64,000 bases of DNA from the NCBI GenBank assembly GCA_900618425.1, contig UZAN01039979.1, forward strand, positions 5,212-69,211, given 5' to 3'. Numbering within the stretch: the stretch's first letter is position 1; each line of letters begins with the position of its first letter. The position numbers and the translations under genes were made by a program. Below, in pieces: positions 36,001-51,000 of the stretch. The DNA comes from Echinostoma caproni (taxonomy: Eukaryota; Platyhelminthes; Trematoda; Plagiorchiida; Echinostomatidae). The notes beneath the pieces are model-generated. The model was given only the letters and a program-made list of their open reading frames with translations. It ran no database searches and was not told where the DNA came from.

Positions 36001-39000
36001 CAGACATTGAAACAGCAATTTCTGACAGCACACGAATACCGCAGATCAATTCATGCATTCCTATATGTAGTTTTTTCCCCCGATACGGCTGCATTCTCAC
36101 AAAAGACCACAGTCTCGATATCGTCCATGCTACTATCCTCCCTATAACACTACATGGTTGATGTTATTATATGGTAACTAACTAGTTTGCCCTCATCCCT
36201 GTGGGCATCATACCGTGAGTCACATCGAAACCAGTCCAAACTTTGTTATTTCTCCTCTATTCAGGCGGTCATTTAGGCTACTGTTCGATGCAGGGTAGCT
36301 GGAATACCCACAAATAGCAGGAGAAGCGTGGTATGGTGTGTGACGGGGGTTGATGGGATGCCTGTGTAAATATTTACCTTACTCACCTTACTTTGAAGTA
36401 CCATTTATACTATAGGATGTTCTTGATGAGTCACAACGCCGAAAAATTAGAGAACCAGCGAAAGATCACCTCATCTTACATTTAAAGCCAATCAGGTAAA
36501 TACAAGCATTATCATATTCGGTATTGCCTTGATTTTATCCTAACAATAAGTTTATACCGTATTTATCTTTCATCATAACCGAAATTACTAATTTAGGTAC
36601 CATTTCATCCAACTAACCATCCATTCATCCATCCACACCCTTAAATATTCATACATGCACACGTATAAACCGGAACACATACTTCACATTTTACCTCTAG
36701 CACCGTCACTTATCCACTTCATCCTTTGCGCAATTGGTTTCGCTGCTTTTATTCATTTTGAGGTAAAAATTGACTGAAAGTTGTCTAATTCTGGGGGACG
36801 TTTCCACAATACAAGGGTTAATTTTCTTGGTCATTTGTGTTTAGATCATTATTTTGGATATAGCATTCGGAATATCATAAGTATAGATCGAAATATCAGT
36901 CTACAATTGGTTTATTTATTTGTCTGAATCTGCATGTCACGTCATTGAGAAACTCGGTGTCTGTTAGCTTTATACCACTCTTATACTAATATAGGGGATG
37001 GGTGATGTGACTCGCTACTCCAAACTAAAGTTTTCATCTTTGGTTTATATAATTATAAAAACTCATCCCTCCCACGTTTCACCAATAAACGTTAGGGAAT
37101 AAATAGAATAATTCACACATCTGCTGACTGTCATCAGGTTAATTTCTATGCTGCCGTTGCGTTTTTCTCATTGTGATCGTATGTAGGAACAGAATATACT
37201 TTCGCATATGAAGTCTAACCTTTCTCTTTTGTTTATCATAATAAAAATTAGAGTGGAAATTCGTGGTGCCGCCACTATCTTGGATGTGAGCTTTTTCGCC
37301 CGTTCTTTATCCGAGGGCGAGGACACCTGGTCCCATACAATCAATGAACTTACCACCGAATTGCGTCATTGTCAACGGCAAATGGACTGTCTTTCGGGTC
37401 GTATTGCTCGAACCGGAAAGCAACGACTTGTGTTGGACACATTCGCAGACAATCTAATTCGCCGGGATGAGGAAGTAACCGGTACGGTTGGACTCGGTGG
37501 AAGCGGATCGATGGGAACTTTGATCCCAGGTGTTGCCGCAGGTGTGACAACTGGTGCAGGAGTTACACAAGCACCGGGATTGTGTCCTATCTCCTCTGGA
37601 GCGCCGTCTCCACAACTGAACAGTGATCACAAAAGCTCACTGGAGGTAGGTTGGTGTTTTTCACTCAGAAATACCCATATACTAATCTCGAGATAACTTG
37701 CCAATTTTCAGAAACATTTCAATCAAGTATGCCATTCCTTTTATACTGCATGGATGCATGCATTGGCTGGCACGTAAATTATGTTGCGAGCATTGTCTAT
37801 TACTAAGCTTGACGTTTTTTATATTGTACAACCATTCGGAGACTGCCATATGTCTAACTTCATTTTTAGTCCCACTAAATGTGACAGGCGTGCCTGAAAC
37901 TAAAAACTTAGTCCGATGTGAAGTACTTTTTCAGCCTTGGCCACATGCACGATCACGCAAACAAAGGCCGTTGCAGAATGGAGAAACGGAACTTGTGTTG
38001 ATAGCTTTTATTTACTGCCTAAGTTTAAAAAGTTTGGTTGTTAAAGTTTATCACGGGATATTCACTTTTCACTTCTTCTGAAGGTCTCTTCCAATTTATT
38101 GGGCAGTTCATTATAATAGATGCATGATTTAACAGAGACTTTTTGTTCCGTTGTTGCATAACTGTCTGCGTTACTTGCAAATGCTTCACGCACTCAAACA
38201 AATGAATGTTATAATCTCTGGTTTGGTTCTATGATAACGATATGCGACAAATATGGATGCTTTCGTTTATCACCAGTGATTGATTTTGTGATCTTGCATG
38301 TACTCTCACTGTGATTTTATCATAACCTCAATAACAATCAGCAAATAACTAGAAAGTTGAGCTTTGGGTTTAGAATGATCAGGAAATCCACTGTGAAATT
38401 CTGATTGGAATGCATGCATGTATTTATCAAAAGGAGGTCGCACCAAACCCTTGTTATACTAAAATGATTCGTGGATAGTGGTATCGTATTTCGATGATAG
38501 AAGGGGGCTGGCTGAGAAAACAATGACATATAAATACATTATAGTTCCACTTCGAAATTACATTTAATGGTGAGCAGTGGTTTGAGATGGATTCTTTATT
38601 TTGTCTGAGCCTTAATCAGGCATTATCTCTACGCCATATCCTCAGTCCGTTTAGACAACTATACATTTCAAAAACACCATGCTTAAACAGTACTGTTGTT
38701 ATAGCTCATTAGTAGTGCACATGCACTCATTTTGAATTTCCATTCAAAATTGTCAGGCCAAAGATTGATGGCATAGGAAATAACTCCAGTTGGTACTTTT
38801 GTTAACACCCGGTGATCTGGTTAGCAAGCGCGCGAAAATCCACTGGAATTATAAGCTAGAAGTTCTAAGTTATAGCCCCAATACCGTTGACTTTGTATTT
38901 ATCTTTGAAATTCCCTTTCCGAAAGGTTTTAATAATTTTGTAACTAATGATTTCACCTACGGCTAATATGGCAAGAACTTTGATGTGCATCAAGGTTTGT

Positions 39001-42000
39001 GTGAAATCTAATATTATTAATAATAATACCAATAATAATAGCAATAAACCTGGTTGTATTTTTACCGCTCTATAATCTCATAGTCATAGTAAAAACGTTC
39101 TAAACCTCCAATGTTTGGTGTTTTATTTCATTATTGACATTTCCAAACGAACATGCACAACGAAATCTCGTAGTGAAAAGATGGTTTTTGATCTGCCAGT
39201 AACGTAGCTATCACCGTTCCTCATCCTCATTGTGGATTTTCAATGTAAAAAGTAATCTGAATCCTCAAGAAGGGTCTTGGGCTTCGGCATATTTTCGATG
39301 TTATTGAACTTCGTGATAGTGTACAGTTTGTTGCTACGCAACTCCCCGCAACCAATTTCATTTTACCACTCAGTTAAATAAAACAAATTGACCGCATTTC
39401 AGTGAAATAAGTTAAATTGTTGGTGGTTTGAAAAATCATAACCTGATGGAAGCTAATTTTGTTTTTTATAGCTGCGGCCCATTCAGGGTAGCCGTCCTAG
39501 ACCCGGAATATGCTGGTACAGTATTTGGATAAATTCCTACTAGCACACAGAATGATCTTGTGGTAATCGTTTTTGAATTGTACGTATTATGTTGACACTT
39601 AGTTCTTAAAAAGGGTTTCCACAAAAACATAATGGTCGATTAAGTTGATAATAAGGATAGTATGGAGTGGAATGCTAGGTAAAATATGGAAATCTGATCA
39701 CTGTGTAATTGGTATGTCCGCAGTCATTCATAGGTTAATCGCCTCATGAGAGTTTCATATCAACATCCGTCCATCGGCCTGTATGAGGGCTCACTAGTCC
39801 GCCCTATTCTATTGACTGTCGTACAAGGCAAGTAATTCACCCATGGACCAATAAACTGTTAACGGTCGACATGCACTGAAACATACGTATGCATACTGCC
39901 ATACGCTAGCTGTCTAGTTTGATTCTACTATGACTCTGCGTTACGTTTGGCCAGGTTCAATCACGAAAATGGGTGAATTGTTTGGATCACTGCTGTGGCA
40001 ACAAAGCCCGAACGCGTAATCATCCATCCACAACTATCGGCATTCGAACGAGATCATCGGGTCCCGTTGCTTCTAGTAGCAACAGTCGACGATTGTCCCA
40101 TCCTTTAGTCCATGGAGACCGTGGCTATGTCGAGGCACGATCCCATGTGCTGCCACTCGGTTCGGTGTATTCCGTGCAGTCGGATCCTTCCGGATCGAAG
40201 AACACTTTGCAAACATTATCCACGAGTGCCGTCTCCCTGACCAGAGTGAGGTGTTCATTCTCTATGATTGCCTATAAAGTGCATTATAAGTATACTTTCT
40301 GCACCCATCAAATTTGGGCGGTGGAAAAACGCGCACCATAGCCTAACCATCTTAAGTGACTGGCTGCGTCCGGGTCTTGGTAAACGGAAACACTGTGCCC
40401 ATGTGTATGAGAAAGCGTTTTTACACAAAATGCGATTAGCAAAATTTTACCAAAGTTCACTGCTCATCGTGTTTTATTCCTGTAATTTTGTATCTTTTCA
40501 CTAAATGTGATGTCAACGAATGGCACGAAAAAATAGAAGCAAAAAGGCGTAAAACCGATGAACCCCAAATGGCGAGGATTTGCCTCGCAGTCTCGTGTAC
40601 CAGTCATTCTAATTGGCTTATAACAGCCTCAGCTACCTTCGAAAACTGGCCTCACACATCAATCTCAGAAACAATAGTTAAACCGTGGAAACATGTTATT
40701 ATGGTATAGATAGATAACATAGAACGTATGAACCCATGCGAAACCCCCTTGGTGAAACTGCAAAGAAATTGCAAGGCGAACGATGAAGTTATGTTTTGTG
40801 GGACTGCAAAGACAGTATGCATATTTTTGCAATTTTGTAAAATATCTTATGAAACAATGCTATAAAATAATCAAATCTCTGACATCGAATTGTTCTTATG
40901 CAATGCAGATTATGTTATGTTCTATTATTAATATTGTTCCAAACCTTTATTTATTCACTATATGCTTGTAAAGTAAACTTTCGGAAATGGGTTAATTCTA
41001 ATCAAAATAATAGAGAGAAGCGGAGAGATGAAGTGTCTGTGGCTGGACTAGAGTTGATATGACGATAACCACGTTAAACATTATATCATGTCAAAATATT
41101 GGCGAAAGCATTTGAGTTTGAAAGTTGTTTTTGAAGTCATGTGGAATGACGGCGGGGGGAAAATGTCTGATTTTACTTAAACTTCTTAGTTAGTATTAAT
41201 GAAGCAATCCAAATTTACTCTTAATCCTATCACGTTTATTAGGGAAAACTTCGAATCGGGTAGATGTATCACAGATGAAAGTGACAACACATTTGACCAT
41301 AAGCGACATTTGATGGTAAAAATGGTTTCGAGCGAACGAAAGTCTATTATTCAAACCTCTTGATTTGAGCAACTTTGAGAAACTGACATTAAACGTAGGA
41401 AGAAATTAGTTTTATCCATCTCGACTTGCGTGTCAGTGAATCTTAGGGAAAAACACTGTGATCGAATAATAATTATGTAACGGAAACAACCAATTTAATG
41501 GTATTTCTCAGTTTTTTTCCTTACTCCTCTGGCTGTAGCATCAGATCTGCAGCGAATACTTTTAAAAAGTTACCATCAATTCACCCATGGAATAAACTGA
41601 TTTTTGGTAAAGTTACAAACTAGTGAAGTCATATTTCCCCACAGGCAACCGCATTTGCATCGATATGAGATGTACATTGAAAAGTCCGTGTTCGGACAAT
41701 ACGACGTTGATATGGCCGGTAAGGTGACCCTGAGATCAAGCATCAGTAATGACTGTTTCTTATGAAACTTTCTTTGTATCAAAAATGCTGCTTTATTATG
41801 CAGTGGTAAAGGCTGTTTCAGCATCATACAGGTTTCTTTAGGTATTTCTCTGGTTTCCTGTACCAATTCACAAGGGCCAGTTTACCGAGTACCACCAGTC
41901 GAGGACTAAATCCTCTACTATTCACCACGGAGAGATGCTATGCTATTCAAGTGCGTTCTGTTTTAAACGAAACTGTATGACATAAGAACTGATTGCTAGA

Positions 42001-45000
42001 ATGAGATAGCCACGTTTACGCATGCCACAAGAGTGTGTTAACTATAACGTAGTATGTGAATGAAGGTTCCTTATGTCACGAACGGTATCATTTAAGGACC
42101 TGGTGTTTTTTCGAGGAATCGAATTTTAAATACATGGTGCTGTGTTTCGAGCCTGCATTCCATAAAGAACAGCGTTTATTCTTTATCATAAGACACTCGG
42201 GTGAAATTCGCGGATTACAAAAGCAAAGGATTCGGTGACCATTGCGAGTGCCTAGATGTGCCTGTTACTCCCTTTTCGGTAAGGTTCGAAAATGTGTCTA
42301 ACTGCGCACTTCATGCACTTCTGTGGTATGCAGTCGGTGAAGGTCATTCATTTACCTACCCACCGCAACACTGTCTATATCTATCCCTAAGGGCATTATG
42401 ATACAGTTCCCTAGTTTCTCTTCTGTAGGCACGTTGAATTGCTTTTCGCAATTTCGCATTTGTTCATACTTCCATTTGATTTAGTGTGGCGTTCATAGAA
42501 CATTCAGAAAAGATACCGTATAAGTACTTACCACCGATACCTAAAGCATTCTGTCAGTTTCGTTGCGTACATTTATAGCAGTCACAAGAAGCATAACACA
42601 ATATGTAAGGTAGATAGAAGAATGAGAGTTGATTGTTTGCTGGCGAGTTTACACCTATCCCTCGTCCTCGAGGCCTACGAATGTTTTTGTTTATTTTATG
42701 CTTTTCAATAAATCTTGTTATCAGCAAACCAGGTGTGCTTGTTAGGCCACAAGCGCGCGGATCCCTTTAGAGCAGGTCACCGGCAAGTAATGCAATTGAG
42801 AAACAACCTTAAACTTAGATGTAGTGCGCTACTGTCGGTGTTTTATGATTTACTTCAGGTCAGATTGTATGACATTGATGTTTGGATTCCTGACACACTG
42901 ATTGCATCTTTTTTCATTCTAATTGTCTGTGTATCCGAGTTGAAAGCAAGTAAATGGCAATTGGTTGACTAACGTTATCAATTTTAAATCGTCTCAGTAA
43001 TGTTTCTCTGATCGACAGAGGAATTCCGTTCTCAAGAGCTCGAGTCCGGTTTCTTACCAGGAATTCATGTATTATTGCAAGTTAGCTTAGTAAAGCGCTT
43101 TACTTTCCCGAAACAGTGCAACGAAACTGATAAAATTATGCTTCGGCAAATAACTGATCGAAAATTTACTAGGTTACCGTTACAGCTGTATGCATGAAAT
43201 ATGTATGTATCCTCTCTTTCTATCTGTTTCCGCTGAGGCTTTTTTATAACACGCTATGCTTCATGTGCTCTCTGAAATGTCAAGCATGTTCGTTATTCAG
43301 CTGCCTGCTTTTATTCTCATCTTAAACCAAGAGAGAATTTCTGTTGGTCATATTAATCAATCTATTCTGTCCAATTCCATTATCACTAACTTCAGCTTGG
43401 GTGAACTCAGACAATCTGTGATACCTGTTCAACAACGCCAAATTGGTGGTTGAAACAACGTCAATAATAATAATAATAATAATAACGGTGATAAAGATCT
43501 TAATGATAATCCGTTCTTCGGTAATCACAAGCTACAAAATATAGCACAGTGACATTCATTATTCTTTACAAACCGAGTACAGAAATAATAAAATGACAAG
43601 AATCTAAGTTGTAAATGTAATTATGTGAATTCTTTTGTCCTCTCTCCAAACATTCTTTTATCACGTTTTACCTCAACGATGTTTAAAAGAAAATGTATTC
43701 AAACGATCCATTCGTTCGTATCATACTGTTTCATTGTATATTGAAACACTGTCCGGCCTCAGATGAGTGTGAAATATATATATATATTATTGGTCGGAAT
43801 TGGGGTACCAGCATAAAACTAGCAATATCAGAGTTATACAAGTAAAATTTCACGCATCGAAGCGACCTGTATCTGCACAAACTGAATTGCCAGTAGTAGT
43901 TAAGCTGTTATTCGTCCTTTCACTATGGTCGAAATACAAACTAAGGTGGTTTTTCTGCAGAATGCTTCAATTCTATGTGAAGTAAAATTACCTTTGTGAT
44001 TCTCTGTGCAACTAAGTCTGCTTATTTTTGTGTACTCCTCAAAATGGACGTATGCTCCGTTGAGGCATTTGATTTCTGTCGCATAGACAAAAGCATGCCA
44101 ACGCTTATTGTGAAAATGTCCCAATTACTGTCGTCCTCAGTGTGATTTTGATACAAACGAGTAAACTGTTTGCCTGTTCAAGGACTTTGCGTGTATGTTA
44201 CATGAATAATGTTCCTTTGGAGAGTTCATAGTTGATCGCAGTCTCCTAGTTACTAATAAATAGAAAGGATTTTGTATCAGATGGCTAATGTTAAAATTAT
44301 TACTTGTCAATGGGACGTTTGGTAAACAAAGTCAATATGTTTTGAAATTAGTGTATAACTGTATCATCATTTTTTCAGAATCGCCATCAGTGTTTAATAA
44401 CCAAATCCGTCCGGATTCGAACTCCGGCAGCAGCCTTTTGTTTCCGAGTAGAAATTAGCTTCCTCATCACATCTCGAGACGAAACAGGATATTTGGTTCT
44501 AATTTCCCATTGTCATCCTAATGCATCAGTTCGTAATACTGTATACTGTATACGATCCACAGAATCTTATAATAGAAATACTTTATAATATTAGGATCAG
44601 AAAAGACGAAATCGCAAACTGTCTGATTTGCCGGTTAATATTTCAATATACCACTAAAAAGACAGTAGAATAGAGGGTAAATCTGAATCTACATTGAAAC
44701 CATCATCCATTAAGAACGGCAGCTAGTCACATGGAATCACTTTTTTAAATTGATTCCTTTCGCTGCTATGATGTGCTTCCGTCTTTTTTCGGTAGTCTCT
44801 GTTTGGCAGTTGCAAACGTGTAAATCATTAGACGAATGGCGTTTCTCCGGATTATCGTGATCAGATAGGCTAAAAACCGCATACTCAAATCGGAACTCGT
44901 TTTGGTAGAGACTTGATCCCCCGCAGAATCTTTTGTGGTTTGGCTTGATATTTGTGTTTAGTTATTTTTATGAAGTCCAAATTTAAGAGGTAAGACACAA

Positions 45001-48000
45001 ACTTGACTGCTGCTTCCGAATCGAGACATCCTCGGCAGGTAGGATCGTGCCTGAATTTAGAAAAAAGGTAATCTGAGGCTCTCAAAATTATTTTTCCGGC
45101 CAACATGACAGCCAAATATGGCTCTTCTGAGTGATTTGCAGTAGGTGAGTAGCCAGTGTTTGCATATGTATTACAACCGCTATTCAATCATACTTGTGTT
45201 ATTTAGCTTAACTGATTTAACTCATGTAATGTTAAAGACAACCTGTCGTGTGATCGAAATCCTGCTAATCTTTTTGCCTTCATTCAGGCGTTTGCTTAGG
45301 AACAACCGTACAATTTATATTCAGAAAGTGTCATTGAAGTATATAAAACGACAAATTACAACATATGGTGTCGGCTGGGCGGTTCGAGTTACAAAATCTG
45401 TACTGTTTTAAAATTATTTGAATTTCAATCAATACTCTACATCATTTTAAATTAAAATACGACAATCCATTAACCTAAAACGCTTTGGACATAGTATATG
45501 GCGTCCTGAAAATTTTACCTGATTGCTTCTCAGCAATCAGATACACCAGTCCTCTCACCAGCCCATGATTCAAATAGAATTTCTCTCAATGAACCCAGTG
45601 TGAAAGTGATCTGATCTCTTGAAGTAGCTTATTTCGTTCACTGGGGAACGACTTACCTCAGAACAATTTGAGGTTGAACAAACTTGCTTCGACTAAATGT
45701 TTTTCTGTTTCTTTCGCTTGGTGTGATATTTACTGAACTGTGTTTTAATAATTACTGCTATACACAACATGTTAGCCTTTGCTCGTGCTTCTGGAATGCA
45801 TTCGCGTCATTTATTTTCGCGTCAGTTTACTGCTCCTCCGGCATGTGAACTGTATGGCTGTACTCGGTGTTCTTTTCGGTATGTGGCAACACGGTCTGCA
45901 TCATAAAAGCGATTTGGGGGCACCCAATTAGTTCAGACCTCAAATTTTCGTTTTTAATTCTCATTTCAATCCAATGAAAGTGGCTAAGTGTGTAGTCACA
46001 AATTTTCGGAGGTCTCTTTTGAAATTGTTCTCCGTCAGACCTTTTTCTGTTATCAGTTAACAATAACAAGCAGTTGTTTAGCCAATTCAGGAGAACAATA
46101 CCAGCTCCAGTGAACTTATTCACTGAATACTGCATTGGCACGCAATGTACTTCAACTTTCCAGATTGTGGTTGAGGAACGATTGGTGGGTTTCGAAACTG
46201 AATTCGCTTATACAGTGACCCAATGGAAAAAGTTACTTTCCCTCTAATTATTCGTGATTCATCACGATCCTACTCTCCAAACTGATGGTAGTAAATAATT
46301 AGTAGCAATGCCGAATAACATTTTTGTCGATAAAAACAGAATTTGGTGGATTTAAATTCTGTACTCAATGCATTCAAGCAGTAGGGATGTTCGAAATGCT
46401 CCAAAACAAGCCGTTTTCTAGCTGCGTCGCCTGCATCAGCATCCAGACAGTTTGATTATCTGGAATTCGCATGTAACTCACAGTTACTGATGTGTAGTGC
46501 TGTGGGGTAGTGTATATTGATTTGAACTGATAACATTTCAGGTGATTACTGAAAGCGACACAGCAACAAACATGTTATGGCAATCCAATTCGGTCTTGAT
46601 ATGATCTGGTTGGCACACTGGTAACACACGTCTTCCGTGCTATGGGTTTGGAGTTCAAAGCCCGGACGGGACAGTGAATCTGCACAACAGATGAGATCTA
46701 ATAAGAGTGAAAATGGAGTCGAATGCTCTGGATTATATGGTTGACTAGATGAAACGAAGAGTGTGCGTGAAAGTGAAGTCCGTAGGGTGGTCAGTTCAAA
46801 TCATTATCTGTGTTTCGTTCGAAACGTTTACGAGGACTAAAACTGTACTTGCGATTAACAAATATCAACCTAATATCAATGATTAGACAAGTATTTCCGA
46901 TTCTTCCCGAAGTACAACTTTTTGTTCCAATATCCAATTCATTATGGATGAGTTCAACTAACTACCAACTTATTTATGTGAGTGGTTTGAGAATTTTCTT
47001 TAGGTATTTGAAACTCACGACGGTCGAAACTTTACAAAAAAACGATTTTTTACATTACGGTTAAAGGTAGGTGAATTGTTCGCTATTGCATGTGCAATAC
47101 ATCAATAGTTGACAACCCGTTGCTATTTCTTGGATTTACAAATCACAAAAAATGTCTCGTGATTTAACTAATGGTACGTTGCATGCTGCACGCATGCAAG
47201 TGGCTTATGTTTGCGTTCGCGATGAGTGAACAGTAATGCATTTTTACAAGCAGGCTTTACAACCGAACTTCAACAGTTGTTCGGTGAAATAAAATCGTCG
47301 ACTTTCAGTTAAATGAAATGTTAGGTATTTGTTGTTTCGTTATTTGCTTACCGACTTTCCATGCACACGTTTAAGTCTTACTTTTAAATTGTACCTAATC
47401 TAGTTCCGGACGGGTAAAATGTACAATCACCAAATGTTGTTCCCGCTCCTACTGTACATCCATTACGGGTATTTTAGGGAGTCAATCCATACGATCCGCG
47501 CAACATGGACACGCTCCATCGATTTCTAAATGTGTATGAAGAACAGGCAGAACGCTTGGACCAATCGTTGATGGATGCGAATGAAGAACTGGAACAGGTG
47601 CAAGCTCGCATTGAGGCGATTGAGAAGGAGCTACGCGACATCGAATTAAAACAAGATGAGCGCTTAGCACGGTGAGTGTGAGGGTTATAGTGATGAGTGA
47701 ATTTTGGTACATTTTGAGGAGTTATTTTCACCACATGGACTAAACCGTTTCTTCCCCTTTTCTTCCGCAATTACAATCGCAATCAGACAGGAGTTACTAA
47801 TTTCTGTATACAACCGGGAAAACAAGATACTAATTGGTACTTTCTGATCGCTTCTGCTCTCCATGATCGAATTGCCATAAACTTCATACAAAATATCTGA
47901 TGATCGATTTGGCTCCTTAGTATTGGAAAGCAATAATATATATATATATATATTTTCCCGTTAACCAAAGGGGCAACATTGCCGGAGACAAATACGAATT

Positions 48001-51000
48001 CAGCAAATGGATCGAGTCATATGCAATAATCTATGAGGTTAAAAAACTCAATCTTTTGTAACTGTTGATGAGAGAAAACCAACTAAAAGTTTAATTAGCT
48101 AATTCAAATCCTGTTTTGCCATTTGTCATGCACATATATTTATAATTTTTCCCTTTTCATTATGAACAACCCATTTGGGATTTGCTCAAAGCTCGTTCGA
48201 CAACTTGCTGTCGACTATTTCACCTCACAAAGTTTGAACTGCAACATGGTGGAAACTCACGGTACGTTTCACGATCGTGCCTCCGTAAACTACTAAGTGA
48301 TGCATTTGAGGCTTTCATTCAAGTAGTCGAGAAATGATTTGATCCTATCTAGGTCAACCTTTTAAGCCCTACAGTTAAATGCGTGATGTGTAATGACTTG
48401 CATGCGGGATCATAATCTGTGTGCTCTCCTGAGGTCTCTAATGTCCTGTTCACTCTTTTAAGCTTCGAGTTCTCCATGTTCGTGGTACGATCTGGGCTGC
48501 ATGATTTTCCATGATGATGGTACTGGGGCATTCGAAGTGAGACTGCATATATATGTATTTCCAATTATTTTGAACAAAACAAACGGAATGGCAATCACGT
48601 CCGTATCGGAGCTGCGATTCGGCAGTGGCATATATCCAACCCCTATGATCTCGAACTTCTGGTAACCGATAAATATCGTGAATCTCGTTTTCTGCCAAGG
48701 GAAAACAGAACTTGCAGAAGGCATGTAATTTTTCAGAACATTTTATTCTTGAAACTGCAAGTGCCTGTATCATTTTAGTAGATTTATTACTTCCTTTCGT
48801 CTTTGTCTTTTTTTATTGCACCCCAGGTTGTCATGAGAGTTGGTTGCGGTAAACGTTTTTGTCATTGAGCCTTACTAATTCGAAAGTATTTCACCGTAAC
48901 CGTGCAAATGGTCGCCGCCTGAAGAATCCTTAAAATTCACTGATTTGTGTTTACCAGATGTCACCCGTAACCTTGTTTATATCGGATCATGTTGAAAAAC
49001 GACATTTATTTACTTAGGTGATAACCGTTTCGCCACCGAGTTCGAGATTACCTTATATACATTTATCAACCCATGAACCACATCTTCCTCCGTACAATGT
49101 TTGGGCACAATGGGACTCAGAAACGATTGCAAACTGAAGGTATACCCTCTCCTCATTTCAAAAATGCGGATTTTTCGTGAAGCGGTTGCATAAATATACA
49201 CGAAAGTATGAATGAAGTTCACTGCATTCGGTGAACGTATACGTGATCGCTGTGAACTTTACATCCTGTTTTCGGATAAAACCAAGCCTAAATAATCTGA
49301 AATATGAATATTTCCTTTTCACCCAAACCGTGTTCTATTTGACCAGTGATGTTTACTGTTCACGGATGGGATGAATAAAAATCACTTAAAACTCGTTTGC
49401 CCTCTAATGTGTTTTATTCACTATGTGGTAATCATGTGAGGGTTCAACAGAAGACAAATCATGCGACAGACAGATCGCTGAAGCCTGCTGCTGTTTTCAA
49501 GAAATCGGTGTACAAGCTGTTTTTCAGTGCTTTATTGTCTAGCCAAATACAGTACTCTTGTAGTTCACAAAATGTTGCCGTTTTCCTCATGGCACACGAT
49601 TTTTTCACCTCACGTATAATATTAAATGAGCAGATCAGATTCACGTTTGATCGGATCAGGTCACCTTTCATGTCTGCAGTTGCTTCCATTGTATCAGAGT
49701 TGATGGACTGATGTGGACCAAGTCGTTATATGTTAGCTCTGTGTGCTTCAAGCTCTTTCCCCGAATAGCCGCAGTCCATCAGAAGGTGCACGCGGATTCA
49801 GAAGCACAAGACACAGGCGTGTGCGCTTGCACACCCATATATACTAACAAACAGGCATGATGACCAGTTTTAGGTTTGTCCAGAGTTTTACGTTTCCAAT
49901 GGTGTGAAAAACAATCCGGTTGCATCCAGACAGGAAATAGTCTTTGGCCGAGCAAGAGTAAGAAAATTTGGCGTCATTTATCGCATGCAAACGACCCCAA
50001 TCATTCGCGCCCCGTAGATCGATAACATTCAGAGTGATTCACACGTACAGACAATAAACGGTCTAAATTTCCGACTTCCGTTACCAGCTTGACCGATGAC
50101 TCCACCACCCGGTGACAGTGAAAACTTTTACACTTTGATACTCCCTGACATTCGATGTAAGCACGTTGCAAACAGCTCTTGTGTGTGCGCACATGTGCGC
50201 CTGTTTATGTATGCAGAAACTAGAAATTGGTCACCTTCCTGGATAGTCCGTGCCCGCTGACGAACAACCCGGTGGTTTTGTGAGACAACACGGTCCACTG
50301 CAATGTGTATGAACGTTTCATTCGAACTTATCACATTTTTGTGGCTTTCTCGAATTACGGTTTTTCAATTCAATGTTTTTAAACGTTAGATTCAGGAATT
50401 TTGCGTGGACTCAATATTTAGTACCCTACAATAAAAAGAATACTGTCCAGATATTGCTGCCAATATACTCATGAAGATTTCATTCACTCATTCACGTATT
50501 TGTTTCTAACACTAAGATAGTCAAGTGAAGTCAAAAGTCGCTTTGTTCATCCTAATGGGTGGATTCTCAGGTATAAAAATTATTCCTATGTGAGCGAGAA
50601 ATTTCTCCTCGACGAATCGGGTTCATATAAATAAACCAGATTTATTCATATCTGGGGGTAAATTAACGGATGGAAGCAAACCAAAATCGCGTCCTTGAGT
50701 TTATTGACTGCGATAAGTGGGGTTGTTTGGGATTGTTTGCAAGTATTTGTAATATCGCCTCCTACATGGTGATGCAACGGTAGTCTTTTATTATTGGCGA
50801 TACCAGGCCCAACAAAGATTCTCAGTGGTTAGCGGTGATGATACTAATGGGGCTGAGCTACGAATATCCGGTCCAAAGAAGCAGTTTCGCTGATAATGGT
50901 TTAATAAATCAAAGCGCAAAACATCAAAATGACAAATATGTAGATGAAGGTGAAGTGGACCTGCGGCCTCATTCAAGGTTACATTAGGTATCTCGGAGAT

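Larger units (their letters stand above)
27058..37251 (+). other. intron 1 of the DUF4139 gene (10.2 kb)
   Basis: Donor cg|gtaagt, acceptor aaaattag|agtgg, phase 2. It contains an antisense SINE B copy (28971-29120), repeat C (30920-31290), an antisense SINE A fragment (33611-33665) and a single N at 33337. An open frame behind a good acceptor at 32234-32514 is not in a usable phase for this gene. The rest is AT-rich without recognised features. Confidence 0.8.
37646..47477 (+). other. intron 2 of the DUF4139 gene (9.8 kb) holding one candidate exon
   Basis: Donor ggag|gtaggt, acceptor ggtattttag|ggagtc, phase 0. It holds the candidate cassette exon at 39955-40245, AAT-type microsatellites at 39009-39045 and 43463-43485, a TA run at 43774-43787, the stem-closed element at 44399-44498 and a family E SINE at 46608-46805. 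No other coding content was recognised. Confidence 0.75.

Noticed and set aside
47474..47770. Minus-strand frames opposite exon 3
   Set aside because: They are Ser/Cys-rich shadows of the charged coiled-coil exon.
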